A stretch of DNA of 64,000 nt from Pezicula radicicola (lineage: Eukaryota > Ascomycota > Leotiomycetes > Helotiales > Dermateaceae), in the NCBI GenBank assembly GCA_003008705.1, contig PDUO01000070.1:156687-220686 (forward strand), read 5' to 3'. The position numbers were made by a program, and so were the translations under genes. A model generated the notes under the pieces. It had not been told where the DNA came from. It made no database searches and worked only from the letters and a program-made list of their open reading frames with translations. Shown here piece after piece: positions 1 to 11,721 of this stretch. Position 1 is the stretch's first letter; every line of letters starts with the position of its first letter.

Positions 1-87
1 TTCTCTCTCTATATCATTTATCAGTAAAGCATTCAACCTATACGAGATACCAACTATCAAGGGAAGTTGAAATAAAAGCAAGCTTAC

Positions 88-341
88 CTTTAATAGCAGC
101 AATGAAGTTAGTTCCACGGGGTGCAACTTCAGGAACTGCAGCAGCTGAACGAGCTTCTATTTTATTGACTTCGTTAGTATGGAAAAGATAGAGGGTGTGA
201 AATAAGTGATGATTGGGAGGAGTGAGTGATGGAATAAGAGAGGAAGAGAGAATAGGTGAGAAGATATGACATACCCTTTAGAGGAGCAGCTACAACAGCA
301 GCAGCGAGGGTGAAAGCAGCGATGATAATAGCGTAATACAT
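88..341 (-). CDS. Small secreted protein, 5' part only (runs off left edge)
   Basis: Two exons are visible, 341..275 and 156..88. The first encodes a 20-residue hydrophobic signal peptide (MYYAIIIAAFTLAAAVVAA) followed by PLK. A GTATGT donor lies at 274, and an acceptor before 156 follows a CTAAC branch site. Exon 2 continues in frame as EARSAAAVPEVAPRGTN then FIAAIK, and ends at a GTAAGC donor at 87. The remaining exon or exons lie at or beyond the window edge; a possible acceptor sits about 8 bases from it. A TATATAAG box and a pyrimidine-rich leader lie upstream. No family is recognised. A secreted peptide or precursor is inferred only from the signal peptide and small size. Confidence 0.6.
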
Positions 342-519
342 GATTGCTCTTAAATTGATTTGGAGATTTGTTTGGTTTGTAGAATTTGATATATCTGAAG
401 AGGAGTGAGTATTGGAGTGGTTTGGTTGTTGATAGTATATGAAGTGACGTAAGATAGATGATATGATATGAGCTGATGAAGAGAGAAAAAAAGAAGGATG
501 TTGGATATGAAAGGTACTT

Positions 520-527
520 CTTATATA
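520..527 (-). promoter_or_regulatory. TATA box of the small secreted-protein gene
   Basis: TATATAAG on the minus strand, about 180 bases upstream of the ATG at 341. It is followed by a C/T-rich stretch (plus strand G/A-rich, 480-500), as is usual for well-expressed fungal genes. Confidence 0.45.
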
Positions 528-3191
528 CATCAGAACCTCTCCCTCCATATAACCCTTGACGGTGACAAAAGACAAGGTAGGCAGTGCTAACTAAGCTTTT
601 CGGTAAGATGACTCTCTTCAAAAACACTGTAGCCTTCGGTCTGTATGGTGGAATATGGAATGCTACTTCTCGGTTGGTTGAAAAATAAGAGAACAAGGAT
701 TCTATTACGCCCTGCAGTGTATGACTTCACCGTTAAAAGTTGTATAAGCCTCTTGCATACCCACTACTTACTTTGTCACTTTCCTATTCGAATCATACAA
801 AATCGGAGGATCAATACAATCTCTGTGCCTCCCTTGCTCGTATCTTTAATCCAGTATAGTAAGTATAACCGACAAGCTAGTACGTTCTTCCACAATTTGA
901 TCACATACATACCTCTCACCTTTAGCTAATACTTGCTGCCTACAAAAAAAGGTACGAAAGTACATCATCTTACCGGCAAGAAAACCATAAGCCCCGATAC
1001 TAAAACACGCAAACCAACCAATTACATAGCTCAAAACGAGTGAAAAGACCAAGAAGGGCTCACTAGAGGGCGGTGTTGAAATTATCTGCCTAATTTCAAA
1101 AAGCATGCGTCTTTTAACCTCGGTATATTCTTAGTCTATGCCCCCAAGGACTCAAGGGCTCAAGGGCTCAAAAATACACTAGCTAAAGGCTCAAAGAGAG
1201 GAGTGTGCCTCGCTTAGTTTTCCGCCCCCGTGTTTAAGCGAACAGCGCCGCTTCGGTGAAGGCCGGAGACGGAGTCAGTCAATACAGTACAGTAAGCCAT
1301 CCATCAGTCATCCGATACCCAATCCTTGGCGTATCCATAGGGCTGAGACTAAAAAGGTATGCCTGATTTTTTAAATTTACACACTTGGCCATGTCATGAA
1401 TTCCTCCAATTAGAAGATGAGTAAGCAGTACTTGGTACAAGGTAACTTTCGTACAAAACTGAGCCTCTTACACCCCCACTCCAGAGAATGTACTAAGAAA
1501 TGTTGAACCTGCACGACTGTTGTGCTACGCCTTGCCGTAAAGTCTTACGGCAGAGAAGAATGCAAAGAAGAATAGAAGTCATGGTGTGAGGATACACTGC
1601 ATGAGGTACCTATACAAAGTAGCATTGAATTGGACTGATGATGCGCTGAAACGTTGTATTGGGCGGATGTTTTATTGATTTATGAATACCAAGTTATCCA
1701 CAAGAAGATGCACCGTAACATCCTTCATCGTATCTTCTGCAGCCGTTGAGCTCCAATTGCGGCACATTCGCATCATAGACATTAATTGAATGGTGGTGAA
1801 ATGGATTAAATATACAACAAAGGGCCACAAAGTCAGAGTTGCACCTGTCATAAAGTAGAATGACAGCCACCAATAGAGCTACCAACATATTTTGGGGCTT
1901 CGATGGGTATCCCGAAATGTTTCCAGTGATCGTTATTTTGCCTGCCAAAAGGAGTGAAAACCAGGGAGTCGAAGGAGGGGAGAGCAGCGCGGGTCACGTC
2001 TTACTTACACCTGCATTCATTTCCCCACTGCATCTCTCCACTCCGGCGGCGCTTCCGAACGGAAGAATCAGACGAAGGTTGCGGGATATCTGGGATGAAT
2101 TTGTGGAGGATTCTCTGCATACTGGGAATCTGTACCCGAGGCCTCGCCGTTTGCGCACATACCGTACAAACAGGGACAATAAAGAGAATGACAGCAGACA
2201 ACAAAAGTGTACGAAGGGCCGTCGCACTCTGATACAAAAATCAAATTTGACATGAAGGGAAAATTGACTCGTTGAAATGGGATAAGGGGGAAAAGCCACT
2301 GCAGTCTTGAAAATTTCCATGTAACCCGCAATTACTCTACCAAGGCTGACTACCTTGGGTCACAAGAGCCGCAAGGTGGTGCAAAACGTATGCTATCGTT
2401 CAATTGGAAAACCCAAAGACCAGGCACCGAGAGCGACCGTGCAAGCACCTAGGCTTGTGTCTCGCGCCCCCCATATGCAGCCCTATGCCCTGCAAGGAAG
2501 GCGCATGCCCACAGTAATACAAGGCAAGTATACACCCTTCCGATTCCCGATTGCTCAATCACATAATCGTGAATTTATTATAGCACATTGAACCCTTCTT
2601 GAGTCCTCTATTACACTGGCCCTGGAATTGAAATCGCACCCATGTGCTTACGCTAAGCCTTATGAACTGTCATACGAGTCTGACAGCATACCCACAATGC
2701 ACCACATTATCATATTACGATACCCTTAACTGGTATGGTAGACAAGGCTGAGCGCATTAGTCGATTTTGTATGCAAAATTCATCAGACACAGCACCACAG
2801 CGATTGGTGCCTGAATGCTTTCGCTGATTTGTGACTCTACCACGAGGTATGAATGCCCACTGCGACTCGGGAGCCTCTGAGACTTTTGAGTTTCGGTCAG
2901 CACACTGCCTCCTTGAAGGCAGAATTCGGGCCGTATGTACTAGTCCAGGCTTCAATCTTAAGATTTGAGTCAATAGTTCAGTGAGGAACAGACAAGAAGA
3001 TATTCGCCCATCAAGAAATGCTTCGCAGCGGGGATCGTCTTGTAAAGCCGCGAATAGCCTTTGCTTGGGCATGGTATATCATGATCATAATCTTTTGGTG
3101 GTCATTAATGCGATGTCTAGATATGCGGGTATTCCTGTAACGCCATTCGCTGTAAAAATACAGATAAATCAACCTTCGGGAACACTGAACC
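528..3191. other. Intergenic region, no supported gene
   Basis: Several open frames exist (846-1106 minus with a hydrophobic stretch, 1860-2255 plus, 2710-3072 minus). None shows a recognisable domain, a splice pattern or a flanking promoter. A short direct repeat of CTCAAGGG lies near 1150-1170. I see no RNA gene. Confidence 0.4.
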
Positions 3192-4967
3192 TCAAGTTAG
3201 CATATCACTGAATAGAGAAAGAATAGAAGAGGAAAGAACCCACAATCCAGGACACAACCACGTCTTCCCCTCAATTGGACACGTAAAAATTACTTCTCCG
3301 AGCTCCTTCCCCAACCTGGGCGTACCGCCACTATTTCTCAACAGGCCCATCTGAAACCTCCAATCTGTCTGGACCGGAATATCATTAACACTCAAATAAT
3401 AAGCCAGCTCATCCTCAGGACTACAAGCCTCCTTATCATTAACATCCATCTTTTCATGTCCGTGGGTATTGAAGGAGAGCCATTTAGCAAAGGCCGCTTC
3501 TCCAGTCGGTGTCCCGTCTTCGGTGAGTTCTTCGGCTCGCTCCATGGTAAGGAGCGATTTGAAATGCAAATAGAAGTTCATATAGGTCCACATTTGGGAG
3601 GAGCGCCCAAAGGCCATGATGTCTGTGACACCTGCTATTAGCTCTCCGTCGTGGATCATGGTGTACCAATTCCAATCCATGGCTACCCGAGGTGCTACCA
3701 CTGTTCCATCTGCTACCATAGGAGCCAAGTCTTGTAGCTTGGGGATGTAGCCATGAAGCAGGAGATCAAGGCGAGTCTTGAGGATATAATTGTAACGAAC
3801 ACCATTCTGGATGGCGTACTTCTGCACTCGTTGTCCCGCAGCCCAAATTGTCTTGTACTGACTGATATGTCGATCTAGCGTCTTTTGTCCACAATTCTTA
3901 AGAACTGCCTCTGGGGCATCATCCCAGGTCTCCGTCGCATTATTGAGATGCACGAGTGTGAACGTCTTTAAATTGTCTCCAAAGCACTCCCGTAGATTCT
4001 TCTCGATGCTCTCCTTGGTCGGAGCATCGGTGTCCTCATGGAAAACCTCCTCATAGTACGAGTATACGTGTATATCCACCCCTCCACTACCAGACCATTC
4101 ATCAACCAGCTTTTTCTTGTGGTCTACGCATGTCTTCATGTACGTTCGTAGGAAACCGGTATAGATAATCGCTAGTCGTCCTGGATCGTCAACAGCCCTG
4201 CTCAATCTGCAAATGACTTTCTCATCGGTCCGGATTTGCAGTAACCCCGTATCAAGCAGTTCCAAAACAGGCGATTTGGCAGCCAACTTCTCTGCTTCTC
4301 CCTCGCTCGACACTGCATCCATATGGTCCACCGTCGAGTCAGGATCAATCCCGTCACAATCTGGAAGCAGCGAGCTCGCCCATGGCTTGCCCTTGCTGGG
4401 CTGTGCTGTCTGGTTTGTCCATGTAAGCTCCAGAACTCCTCGAGGAGTCAATTCCGCATGGTACTTGACAGGCCAATGGAACTTCGTATTTGAGGTGAAA
4501 AGTTCGACATTCGTGACGACATTCAGCAAGGAAAGCTGCCCACTAGATTTGAGGCCGAAACGATAATTGTTGTTCGGAGACGTGAGGATTGTGGATTCGA
4601 GGGCTTGTCCAACGCGCAGGACAGTGGCTTTCGTCTGTGAGGGGGGAGAGGAGGATGCGACTGAAGTCGGTGCAGTCACACTACTCGATGTTAACGCATC
4701 ATTGAGATCGATATGATCGTGGTCGTTTTGTGAGGGGATCGAGGGCACCGTCTTCGCAGGATCGTTCTCGATGGGCTGGATGTCTTGGGGCAGACTGGGG
4801 GCGCTGTTGAATACATCGGCAGGTTGGCTGACGTGCAAAGGCGTCCCAACGACTGTGTCTGTGTACCAAGGTACGATGAATAGTAGCGAAAAGCATCCAA
4901 TGATAAATATGGATGCGATGCGAACAATGGTATTTCGGTTGGGCTGGCTGATGGCCATTGTTGACAC
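3192..4967 (-). CDS. Type II membrane protein, glycosyltransferase-like lumenal domain
   Basis: Single-exon frame of 591 residues. A short cytosolic N-terminus is followed by one membrane anchor at about residues 15-35. Then comes a Ser/Pro/Thr-rich stem to about 110, followed by a globular domain. The domain holds a YTGFLRTY strand, an acidic stretch and YILKTRLDLLLHG, an arrangement seen in fungal and algal proteins annotated as Golgi transferases of unknown specificity. The topology suits the Golgi. The last 20 residues after KTWLCPG look less conserved in character, so a short 3' intron is possible. Catalytic activity is inferred and not shown. The nearest gene downstream on the same strand is the small secreted-protein gene, 2.9 kb away. 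Confidence 0.75.
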   Translation of the reverse strand: MSTMAISQPNRNTIVRIASIFIIGCFSLLFIVPWYTDTVVGTPLHVSQPADVFNSAPSLPQDIQPIENDPAKTVPSIPSQNDHDHIDLNDALTSSSVTAPTSVASSSPPSQTKATVLRVGQALESTILTSPNNNYRFGLKSSGQLSLLNVVTNVELFTSNTKFHWPVKYHAELTPRGVLELTWTNQTAQPSKGKPWASSLLPDCDGIDPDSTVDHMDAVSSEGEAEKLAAKSPVLELLDTGLLQIRTDEKVICRLSRAVDDPGRLAIIYTGFLRTYMKTCVDHKKKLVDEWSGSGGVDIHVYSYYEEVFHEDTDAPTKESIEKNLRECFGDNLKTFTLVHLNNATETWDDAPEAVLKNCGQKTLDRHISQYKTIWAAGQRVQKYAIQNGVRYNYILKTRLDLLLHGYIPKLQDLAPMVADGTVVAPRVAMDWNWYTMIHDGELIAGVTDIMAFGRSSQMWTYMNFYLHFKSLLTMERAEELTEDGTPTGEAAFAKWLSFNTHGHEKMDVNDKEACSPEDELAYYLSVNDIPVQTDWRFQMGLLRNSGGTPRLGKELGEVIFTCPIEGKTWLCPGLWVLSSSILSLFSDMLT

Positions 4968-6137
4968 GCGGTGGCTGAGGCTAACGGGCGCGTCCAGGCC
5001 TATTCTGGTTTGCGTTTAGGCAAAGTGTATGTGCGAATTGTGTGATGCTTATCTGTGCGTTTGTGTCTATCCAATCGACATATCCAAAGGAGCAAATGAG
5101 TGAAGCTCGGCGAGGATATTTAACGGAGAAAGAGAACGGCTAGGAAGTTGAAGTCGAGTGCTATATCTATCTGTGGAAAAATGGTCGAATAGGGCGGTAG
5201 CCACCGTCCTCGCAGTCTCACCTCGTGTACTTGGCGCATTTTCGATGCCTGGCCTCGGGATGGTGTTTCACTTCCATCTCAAGTTATTCCAGGCTTGACG
5301 GATCTCCGGAGGACAATGAATACAAGGCAATTGCTGCCGATTCCGAGGTTTCAGGCTGTAGATCTGATCTAGATGATTGTTGGAACTTAGGGAAGAGTGA
5401 CAAAATATGGGGAGATAGAGCCTCGGGCCAGCAACCTCAAGGCTTGGCAACAGCACCGAAGATCAGCTGAAGCCCCGAACTGTAGGTAGGATCATCATAT
5501 ATATATGCTTGTATTTAGACATAAGGCTTTGTCTTCTTCTTTTTTTGGTTGGGGACATCCAGCTTTTTCATGTAAAAAAATTAATTATAAAATAAACAGA
5601 GGTAGACAATGACACAAACGCATTCCTAAGATGTATTATAGGGATAGTTGAGCCGAATTAGGGAGAAGCACAGAGAGGCGTCTCAAGCCGGTTATGTCTT
5701 TTTGGGAATCTACGGACTGTATTGTAGAATCATTTGGAATCACAAGTATGTCATCACCATGAGGCAACGCTTCTCCAATTAGGTTCAGGATTCTTAAAAA
5801 AAAAATACTTCCAAGGCCGGACGGATATGAGATGCCAAAGTACCTCTGTAAAAGGCCTAGACTATCCTACCTTGAGTACTGTTCGTCCTCGGGAGTAGTT
5901 CCAACAATAAATGAGAAGTCTAGATCACAACTACAAGGGGGTTGGGACTATCAAAAGCGATTGCCATACAATAGCCTGAACCTGCTTTGGCTCTTATGTA
6001 TTGAAAAGGAAAACGTCAAGAACAGGCAGGAACCTAGTAGTTAAAAGGCATTGAAGTCAATTCGACACTCAACACAAAAAGGTCTGTTTGTATTCAAAGA
6101 CCCAAGCTCTATATCAAAGTATTTCCTCAGTCGTCAT
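4968..6137. other. Intergenic region between two minus-strand genes
   Basis: It holds the promoter of the type II membrane protein and the 3' flank of the UstYa gene. A-rich and TATATATA runs lie near 5500-5590. I see no supported gene; the frames at 5225-5470 and 5832-6044 look random. Confidence 0.4.
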
Positions 6138-7284
6138 CTACGTAACTGACTCAACAGGTTCAGGTCCATCAGGCCATGCTGGTCCTATTCAAAAACGAAT
6201 CATTAATCTTTGGCTTAAACAGTAATTTCGATACACGATGAAGACGGTCTGGAAACATACCTAATTGCGGATGAACTAGTAGGCCCTTTTCCATTATATT
6301 CACTTGCCGAGTCTTCGCAAACCCATCAACCAATTCCCAATTCACACATTCATGAGCTGTTTGTTTTGAAACCGGATATTTCCTGTCCGATTTCCAGTGC
6401 AAGGTAGATATACCTACATCGCCATGACAGATTATAGCCTGACGGAGGTAATCAAGGCAATAATCTATGTTCTTGTAAGTAATTGAATTTTGTTTGGTAT
6501 GACGTCTTGAGAGATAACCTACCGGCTTCATGTTGTAATGCTTCCCGTTTTACTTCTGTAATATTAGGGTAATAATACTCTGGATACATCCACTGACGAA
6601 TATCCTTCTATATAACTATGAGTATCGTTGATACACGTATCCACTCTAACCTGAACCTACTAGGCAATGAAGCTCATGATACACATTCATCATAACAACA
6701 TAGTCGCCACCAGGAAGCATCACAGCATTGTCTCGACGACCAAGATGCTTCAAGTCCTCCTCAGACGCTCGGAACTGCGATCCTTGTAACAATCAGTCAG
6801 AGACTAGAAAAGAATAATAGGTAAGACTCAGAGTACCTTGTAAAAGAGCACTCCATTCACGATCACTGCTAGGGCTCGGTGACCCAACATATCTCTTATC
6901 AACAGTCGTCTCAAACATCCGTTCCTCATACTCAATAAAATCTCCAGCCGGAGCTACCAATCAATCCACATCAGTTCCAAATATCGCGATATAAGAAATA
7001 ACGTGCCCTAGAAACTTACAGTAAACAAGATTACTTCTCTCCTTTCTTAATTGTATACTAATACCAACGTGCCAAAATAACGTCATATATGCCATTATAA
7101 TTACGACATGAACTAAATAGGTTCGTTTGAGACACTGATAAAGACTCTGTTGACATCGCCCTCCACATTCTTCAATAACAATACCTTTATCCGAACTCTC
7201 TGCATGTTGACTTGATGATATATTAAATTCAAGAAGCGATAGTTCATCTTCGTCGAGTCGCCGATATCTTGACGCAGATGCCAT
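6138..7284 (-). CDS. UstYa-family (DUF3328) oxidase-like protein
   Basis: Six exons join in frame to 279 residues: 7284..7020, 6953..6837, 6782..6661, 6607..6523, 6464..6261 and 6184..6138. The N-terminus is cytosolic, with one membrane segment at about residues 55-78. It is followed by YSPAGDFIEYEERMFE, the usual family entry, then SPSPSSDREWSALL. The first metal-type motif is present as YHELHCL. The second region reads HEADYCLDYLRQAIICHGD, where the usual HxxHC has Tyr in place of the second His. The protein ends in PAWPDGPEPVESVT. Family members catalyse oxidative steps, often cyclisation of Kex2-released peptides in ustiloxin-type (dikaritin) RiPP pathways. No companion biosynthetic gene is seen nearby, so the substrate is unknown. 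Confidence 0.88.
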
Positions 7285-7852
7285 TCTAGAGACAGAGACT
7301 CAGAGCTTGAATTAGCAGAACAGACTTAAGGAATGTTTGTTTTAGAGAAGTGTAAAGAATGCGGGACTAACGATGGGTGAGTTCGTACCCCCCATACTTC
7401 GTATTTGATTGCTTAATCATCATATGTTTTTGTGTTGCCGTTGTATAACCGGCCAGTCAGATTTCCTGCAAGGTGAAGCTGCAGCCTGCAAGGTGAGATT
7501 CTCGTGCTCGCTTAACTTGGCCGCTTTCTATATTTATTGATGCTGGCTAAATAAACAAACGCCTTTTAGTTGCGGCGTGGTTATTGTTTTTGTACTTCTA
7601 AATAAATCTGAGTTCATGTAGAGTATGCTGATGATGTTTTTGTGGAGAATTCTACATCTCACTGAGTACGGCGTAATGAATATTTGAATTTCTAGGTCGT
7701 GTGGAAACTGTTTTTGGCGTAGAATTATGGGCTTTCTTGTTAATATACGGAATTGTAGAACTATTTTGTATTTCTAAGTTAAACACTTTAAAGCAATTCC
7801 GTATAATACTAATAGTATTGTTAGTGAAAGAAGCGATTCGATAAAAAGACTA
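7285..7852. other. Intergenic region upstream of the UstYa gene
   Basis: Promoter side of the minus-strand UstYa gene. AT-rich, with no supported gene. It ends at the TA-flanked 120 bp inverted-repeat element. Confidence 0.35.
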
Positions 7853-7972
7853 TCCCTTAGTTCATTTTTCACAGGGATTCGACACCCTAAGAATTTCACC
7901 ACCAAAATTTGTATGTATTTTGCTGTGCACTTCCTATTGGTCCGTGCAGATGGCATTTAACGAACTAAGGGA
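7853..7972. mobile_element. Short TA-flanked inverted-repeat element (MITE-like, 120 bp)
   Basis: The ends are TCCCTTAGTTCATT on the left and, reverse-complemented, TCCCTTAGTTCGTT on the right, with one mismatch. TA lies directly outside both ends. No coding capacity. A TA target duplication with short TIRs is the pattern of Tc1/mariner-derived MITEs; assignment to that superfamily is inference. Confidence 0.55.
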
Positions 7973-7994
7973 TAACTGATTTACAATCCTTAAA

Positions 7995-8120
7995 TCCTAG
8001 GCCTGAATCAAGTAAGGTGAGTGATCTAAATATGTGAGTCACTGAAATTAACTAAGTTATTTAATTTAAGCCACTCAAATAAAGTGAGTTACTGAACTTA
8101 GGCGGGGCCTAAATGACTTC
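7995..8120. repeat. Imperfect palindromic (foldback-like) segment
   Basis: It begins CCTAGGCCTGAA and ends CTTAGGCGGGGCCTAAAT. Inside, GTGAGTCACTGAA recurs as GTGAGTTACTGAA. The arms pair imperfectly. It may be an old miniature element; the boundaries are approximate. Confidence 0.3.
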
Positions 8121-9642
8121 AACAAAATATAATCCTACCTATATAACTACTATTTTACAGAAGAAGACCATGTTAAGGGATCGGATAGTAACAAACCCTC
8201 CATAGCCCCAACAGACACAGACCTCTACCAAAGGAGTGGAAGTATTTGCCTTGCCTCCGGGTAATTTTCCTGTAAGCAAATAAATTTATTGATGATTATC
8301 TAGAAGAGCAGCAAGAAATGCGGGAAGGTATTTCTTGTTAGCTTTACGGGCTGCCAACACTATTTAAACGTTGATGGTGTTTCCGATGAGAATCCAATTG
8401 CCCCATCTGCGGTCTGATCTACAAAATGGAAAGCATCTTGTTTCTTGACTTAGTAGAGATAGCACGCATGCAGCGTTTTAAACAAACTCTTTCCCCCCTG
8501 AAACTCTCTGTTACCTGTTATATTAGGTAGTTGACTAGTATATTTTGTATGTCTCAATCTAAGCTACTGACACCTAAATTGCATTTGCTTACTTTCAATC
8601 TCTTTCAAAACTCTTGTCAGGAGCCATTTAGCAAAAGCTAAACTAAAACTGCCCCTTGGTTTCTAAGGAATATAGCTCCTTATTTCTTCCCTCGATGAGA
8701 AATTTTAATGATTTAAAATGATTAGACCATATAAAATCCCCTGTGATCGACACAAGCGACCGAGAAGAAAAGCAAATCAGAAAGTCTACCGGAATCATTT
8801 CAATTCTCTACAAATATCAAAGCCAAAATTCAATTCCGCATCCAAATTATATTCATTTCGGTATCACCGCCTCGCCGTTAAGTGCCCCTTTCATAGCAGG
8901 CTCGCTTAGTCTACATGCCAAGCTATGTCCACGTAACCGCCAAGACTACAATTCAACAACAACACAATAGTTCTGCGAACTCAGCCTTGATGAAGTACGA
9001 CTTTCTATGAGATGACTATGGATAGCATGCCTCCTAACGCCATGGACCCAACAATCCTCAGATTTATCGGGAGGTACGGTATAGAAATCACGTCATTTTT
9101 GGGGCACGAATCTTCTGCTGCTGATCACTTGTAACCTCGTTGATACGTCGTACTTGTATTTTTGGTCCATTTCTTTGACCATACCTTTCGACAGGAGCAA
9201 CTGTTCTTTAAATCAAGAAGATCTGATTTTACCTTTATTTTAGACTTTCTTTTCTACTTGGCTATTTAGTCACCTTGTCTCATAATGCATTACATATTCT
9301 ACAAACAAGTAAAATACAGCCTCACTCCAAGGTATAATTTTCCGTCCTTTGCATTCGTGATAAGTTGCGTGTTATGTTTCTCTCCGCCACTTTGTGCGAT
9401 AATATATCGCTAAGAGGACGCGATAGTTTATCCACAGCTTTTGCTAAGCTACTCGAGTACGGGATAATAATAGGTCGTGGATCAATTTACGCCCCGCGCT
9501 CTTACGCACCCCAAATGAGGTGTAACTCATCCTTAAAAGTTTTGATGAGGACGATTTCCATCTTGTATTTTCTACATCTGTTTCATCTCTCAACGACGTT
9601 TGTAGTATTTATTAAGATACTGTTATCTTACTGTAGCAAAAG
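8121..9642. other. Intergenic region upstream of the arylsulfotransferase-like gene
   Basis: AT-rich DNA with no supported gene. The frames at 8718-8970 and 9365-9646 have no recognisable features. The last 200 bases serve as the promoter and leader of the gene at 9643. Confidence 0.35.
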
Positions 9643-11721
9643 ATGAAGGGCTTTTTCGCTCTCCCGGTCCTATTGCGACTCGCTATTGCCGAGACACTCC
9701 CCTATTTCCAATCTAGCGAATTCGACAGCGGGGCATATGGTCCTTATCCGAACAGAACATTCGTCTCGAGGCCTGATCTAGTCGCGCCGAGTTTAAATGT
9801 CGTCAAGGCGAATAAGGCATGCAATGATGGACTCTATACAATTATTAACCTACGAGGTGACAAGGTAGATACTCAGCGAGGTGGTCAAAGTCCTATGATC
9901 TTGGATGGTCATGGTAATCTAGTATGGATGAATGCTACATATGGGGAAACCTACGACGTCGCTGTTCAAGAATTTGAAGGTGAGGACTACATCACTTTTT
10001 GGCAAGGCCAAGGTCGAAAGCAGGGGCATAGCAAGGGAGAATATGTCATGGTAAGTTTACTTTTTCCAAACTTTTGTCTAAGGAGAATACTAACAATGGG
10101 CGTCAATAGCTTGATTCTCATTATAGAGAGGTTTACCGCTCACCTGCTGGGGATGGAACCGCCGGTGACCTACACGAGTTTCGTTTAACATCTGAAGGAA
10201 CTGCACTTTCCACACAGTACGTCCTGAAGAGAGTTGATGTGCATCGGGGCACCATTACACACAAAGCCTCTATTTGGGATAGCCGTATCCAGGAATTCGA
10301 TATCAAGACCAATAAGGTTATCTTCGAGTGGAATGCTAGCGAACATTTCGATGTCTCCGAATCGTACAGTGCAGGTCTGAATTCTGGCAGCACTGTGGGG
10401 GACGGTTATGACTTCTTCCATATTAACAGTATTGATAAGGACGCAGAGGGCAATTACCTGATCTCCTCACGATACTATTCAATGCTTGCTTACATCGACG
10501 GCAAGACTGGGGAGGTACTGTGGCAGCTTGGTGGCAAGCACAATAACTTCCAGGATCTCTCAGATGGAAAAGCGACGGACTTCGCATTCCAACATCACGC
10601 GCGCTGGAATGAGGACCATACTGGTGTGCATATATTCGACAACGGGGCCCGATACGGCCAGAAGCCTGTTCGTGACAACTCGCGCGGCCTACACATCTTG
10701 CTGGACCTAAAAGCTATGACAGCCGAACTGAAGCAAGAGTACGTCAACCCGCAGAAATTAGTATCTTTGAGTCAAGGAAGCATGCAGATTCTACCTTCTG
10801 GTCATGTCCTGATGGGTTACGGGTACAATGCTGCTTGGACCGAGTACTCGCAGGACGGCGAGGTATTGTGTGACGTACATGTTGGAAGTCAGAATACTTT
10901 TAATACTGGAGCTGTGCAGACTTACCGCGTACGTAAGCATTCATGGACGGGAAATCCGGTATACCCACCGACTCTGAAGTATAAAAACGGAGAGATCTTT
11001 GTTAGTTGGAACGGCGCGACAGAAGTGGCGACCTGGGGAGTGAGCGCTTCGACTGAAGCTGCTGGTGTATTTGAGCAGATCCTGACAACAGAGAAGGACG
11101 GGTTTGAGACAAGCATGAGCTTTGATAATGGAACTTATTGCTATGTCAAGGCTTTGGCATTGGATCACCAAGGAGCGGTTATCGGCACGAGTAATACCAT
11201 CGATGCTTGTTCGGTATGTATTATGCCTTCTCTTCTACTGATGTGCTCCAAAATTAGCGCACTGCTAATACTTACCATAGGGTGATGTGCAAGACGAAGA
11301 TGAGTTGAGCGAAAATATAGACGAAGAGGCAGAGGCAGAGGAGGCTTCTTCATCTAACGTCTTCCTCCAAGGTTTAGAGGAGCAAGAACAGAACAATTCG
11401 GCGTTCTCATTGGAGAAAGGTTGGGTATTCTGGATGCTAGTAGCGAGCGGTATCGTCGTGGGAGTTTTTGTTGTTGTTTGCTTGATTTGGCGTCACTTCC
11501 ATGATAGGAAATACATGGCACTAAATCAGTCAGAAGAAGAGGAGGAAGCAGGGTATGCTGACGCCGAGGTTTCCCTTTCACTTGTTCCTTCATCGCTTAA
11601 TTTTCTCCTGATTCAGGAGACGGATTTTGGACGAGAGGTACCTCCACGTTTGGAAGTTGTTGAGAGGAGAACAAGTGGAATTGGCAAAGTAGACAGCTTT
11701 AGAGACTGTCCGGCTTGGTGA
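9643..11721 (+). CDS. Arylsulfotransferase-like (ASST) membrane-anchored protein
   Basis: Three exons, 9643..10050, 10110..11213 and 11281..11721, give 650 residues. A signal peptide (MKGFFALPVLLRLAIAETLP) leads into a beta-propeller-type domain typical of fungal Arylsulfotran_2 proteins. Visible hallmarks are YTIINLRGD, GQSPMILDGHGNLVW, DLHEFRLTSEGTA, GDGYDFFHINSID, GEVLWQLGGKHNNF and FQHHARW. An acidic linker precedes a C-terminal membrane helix (WVFWMLVASGIVVGVFVVVC). The cytosolic tail follows RHFHDRKYMAL. The protein should face outward or the secretory lumen. A 48-base in-frame segment at about 11570-11617 looks like an optional intron. Sulfotransfer activity is not proven for the fungal members; the family assignment is firm. 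Confidence 0.87.

Noticed and set aside
846..1106. 86-codon minus frame with a hydrophobic stretch
   Set aside because: No signal, splice sites or domain; the length is within chance for this composition.
2710..3072. 120-codon minus frame
   Set aside because: No recognisable motif and composition typical of a random frame.
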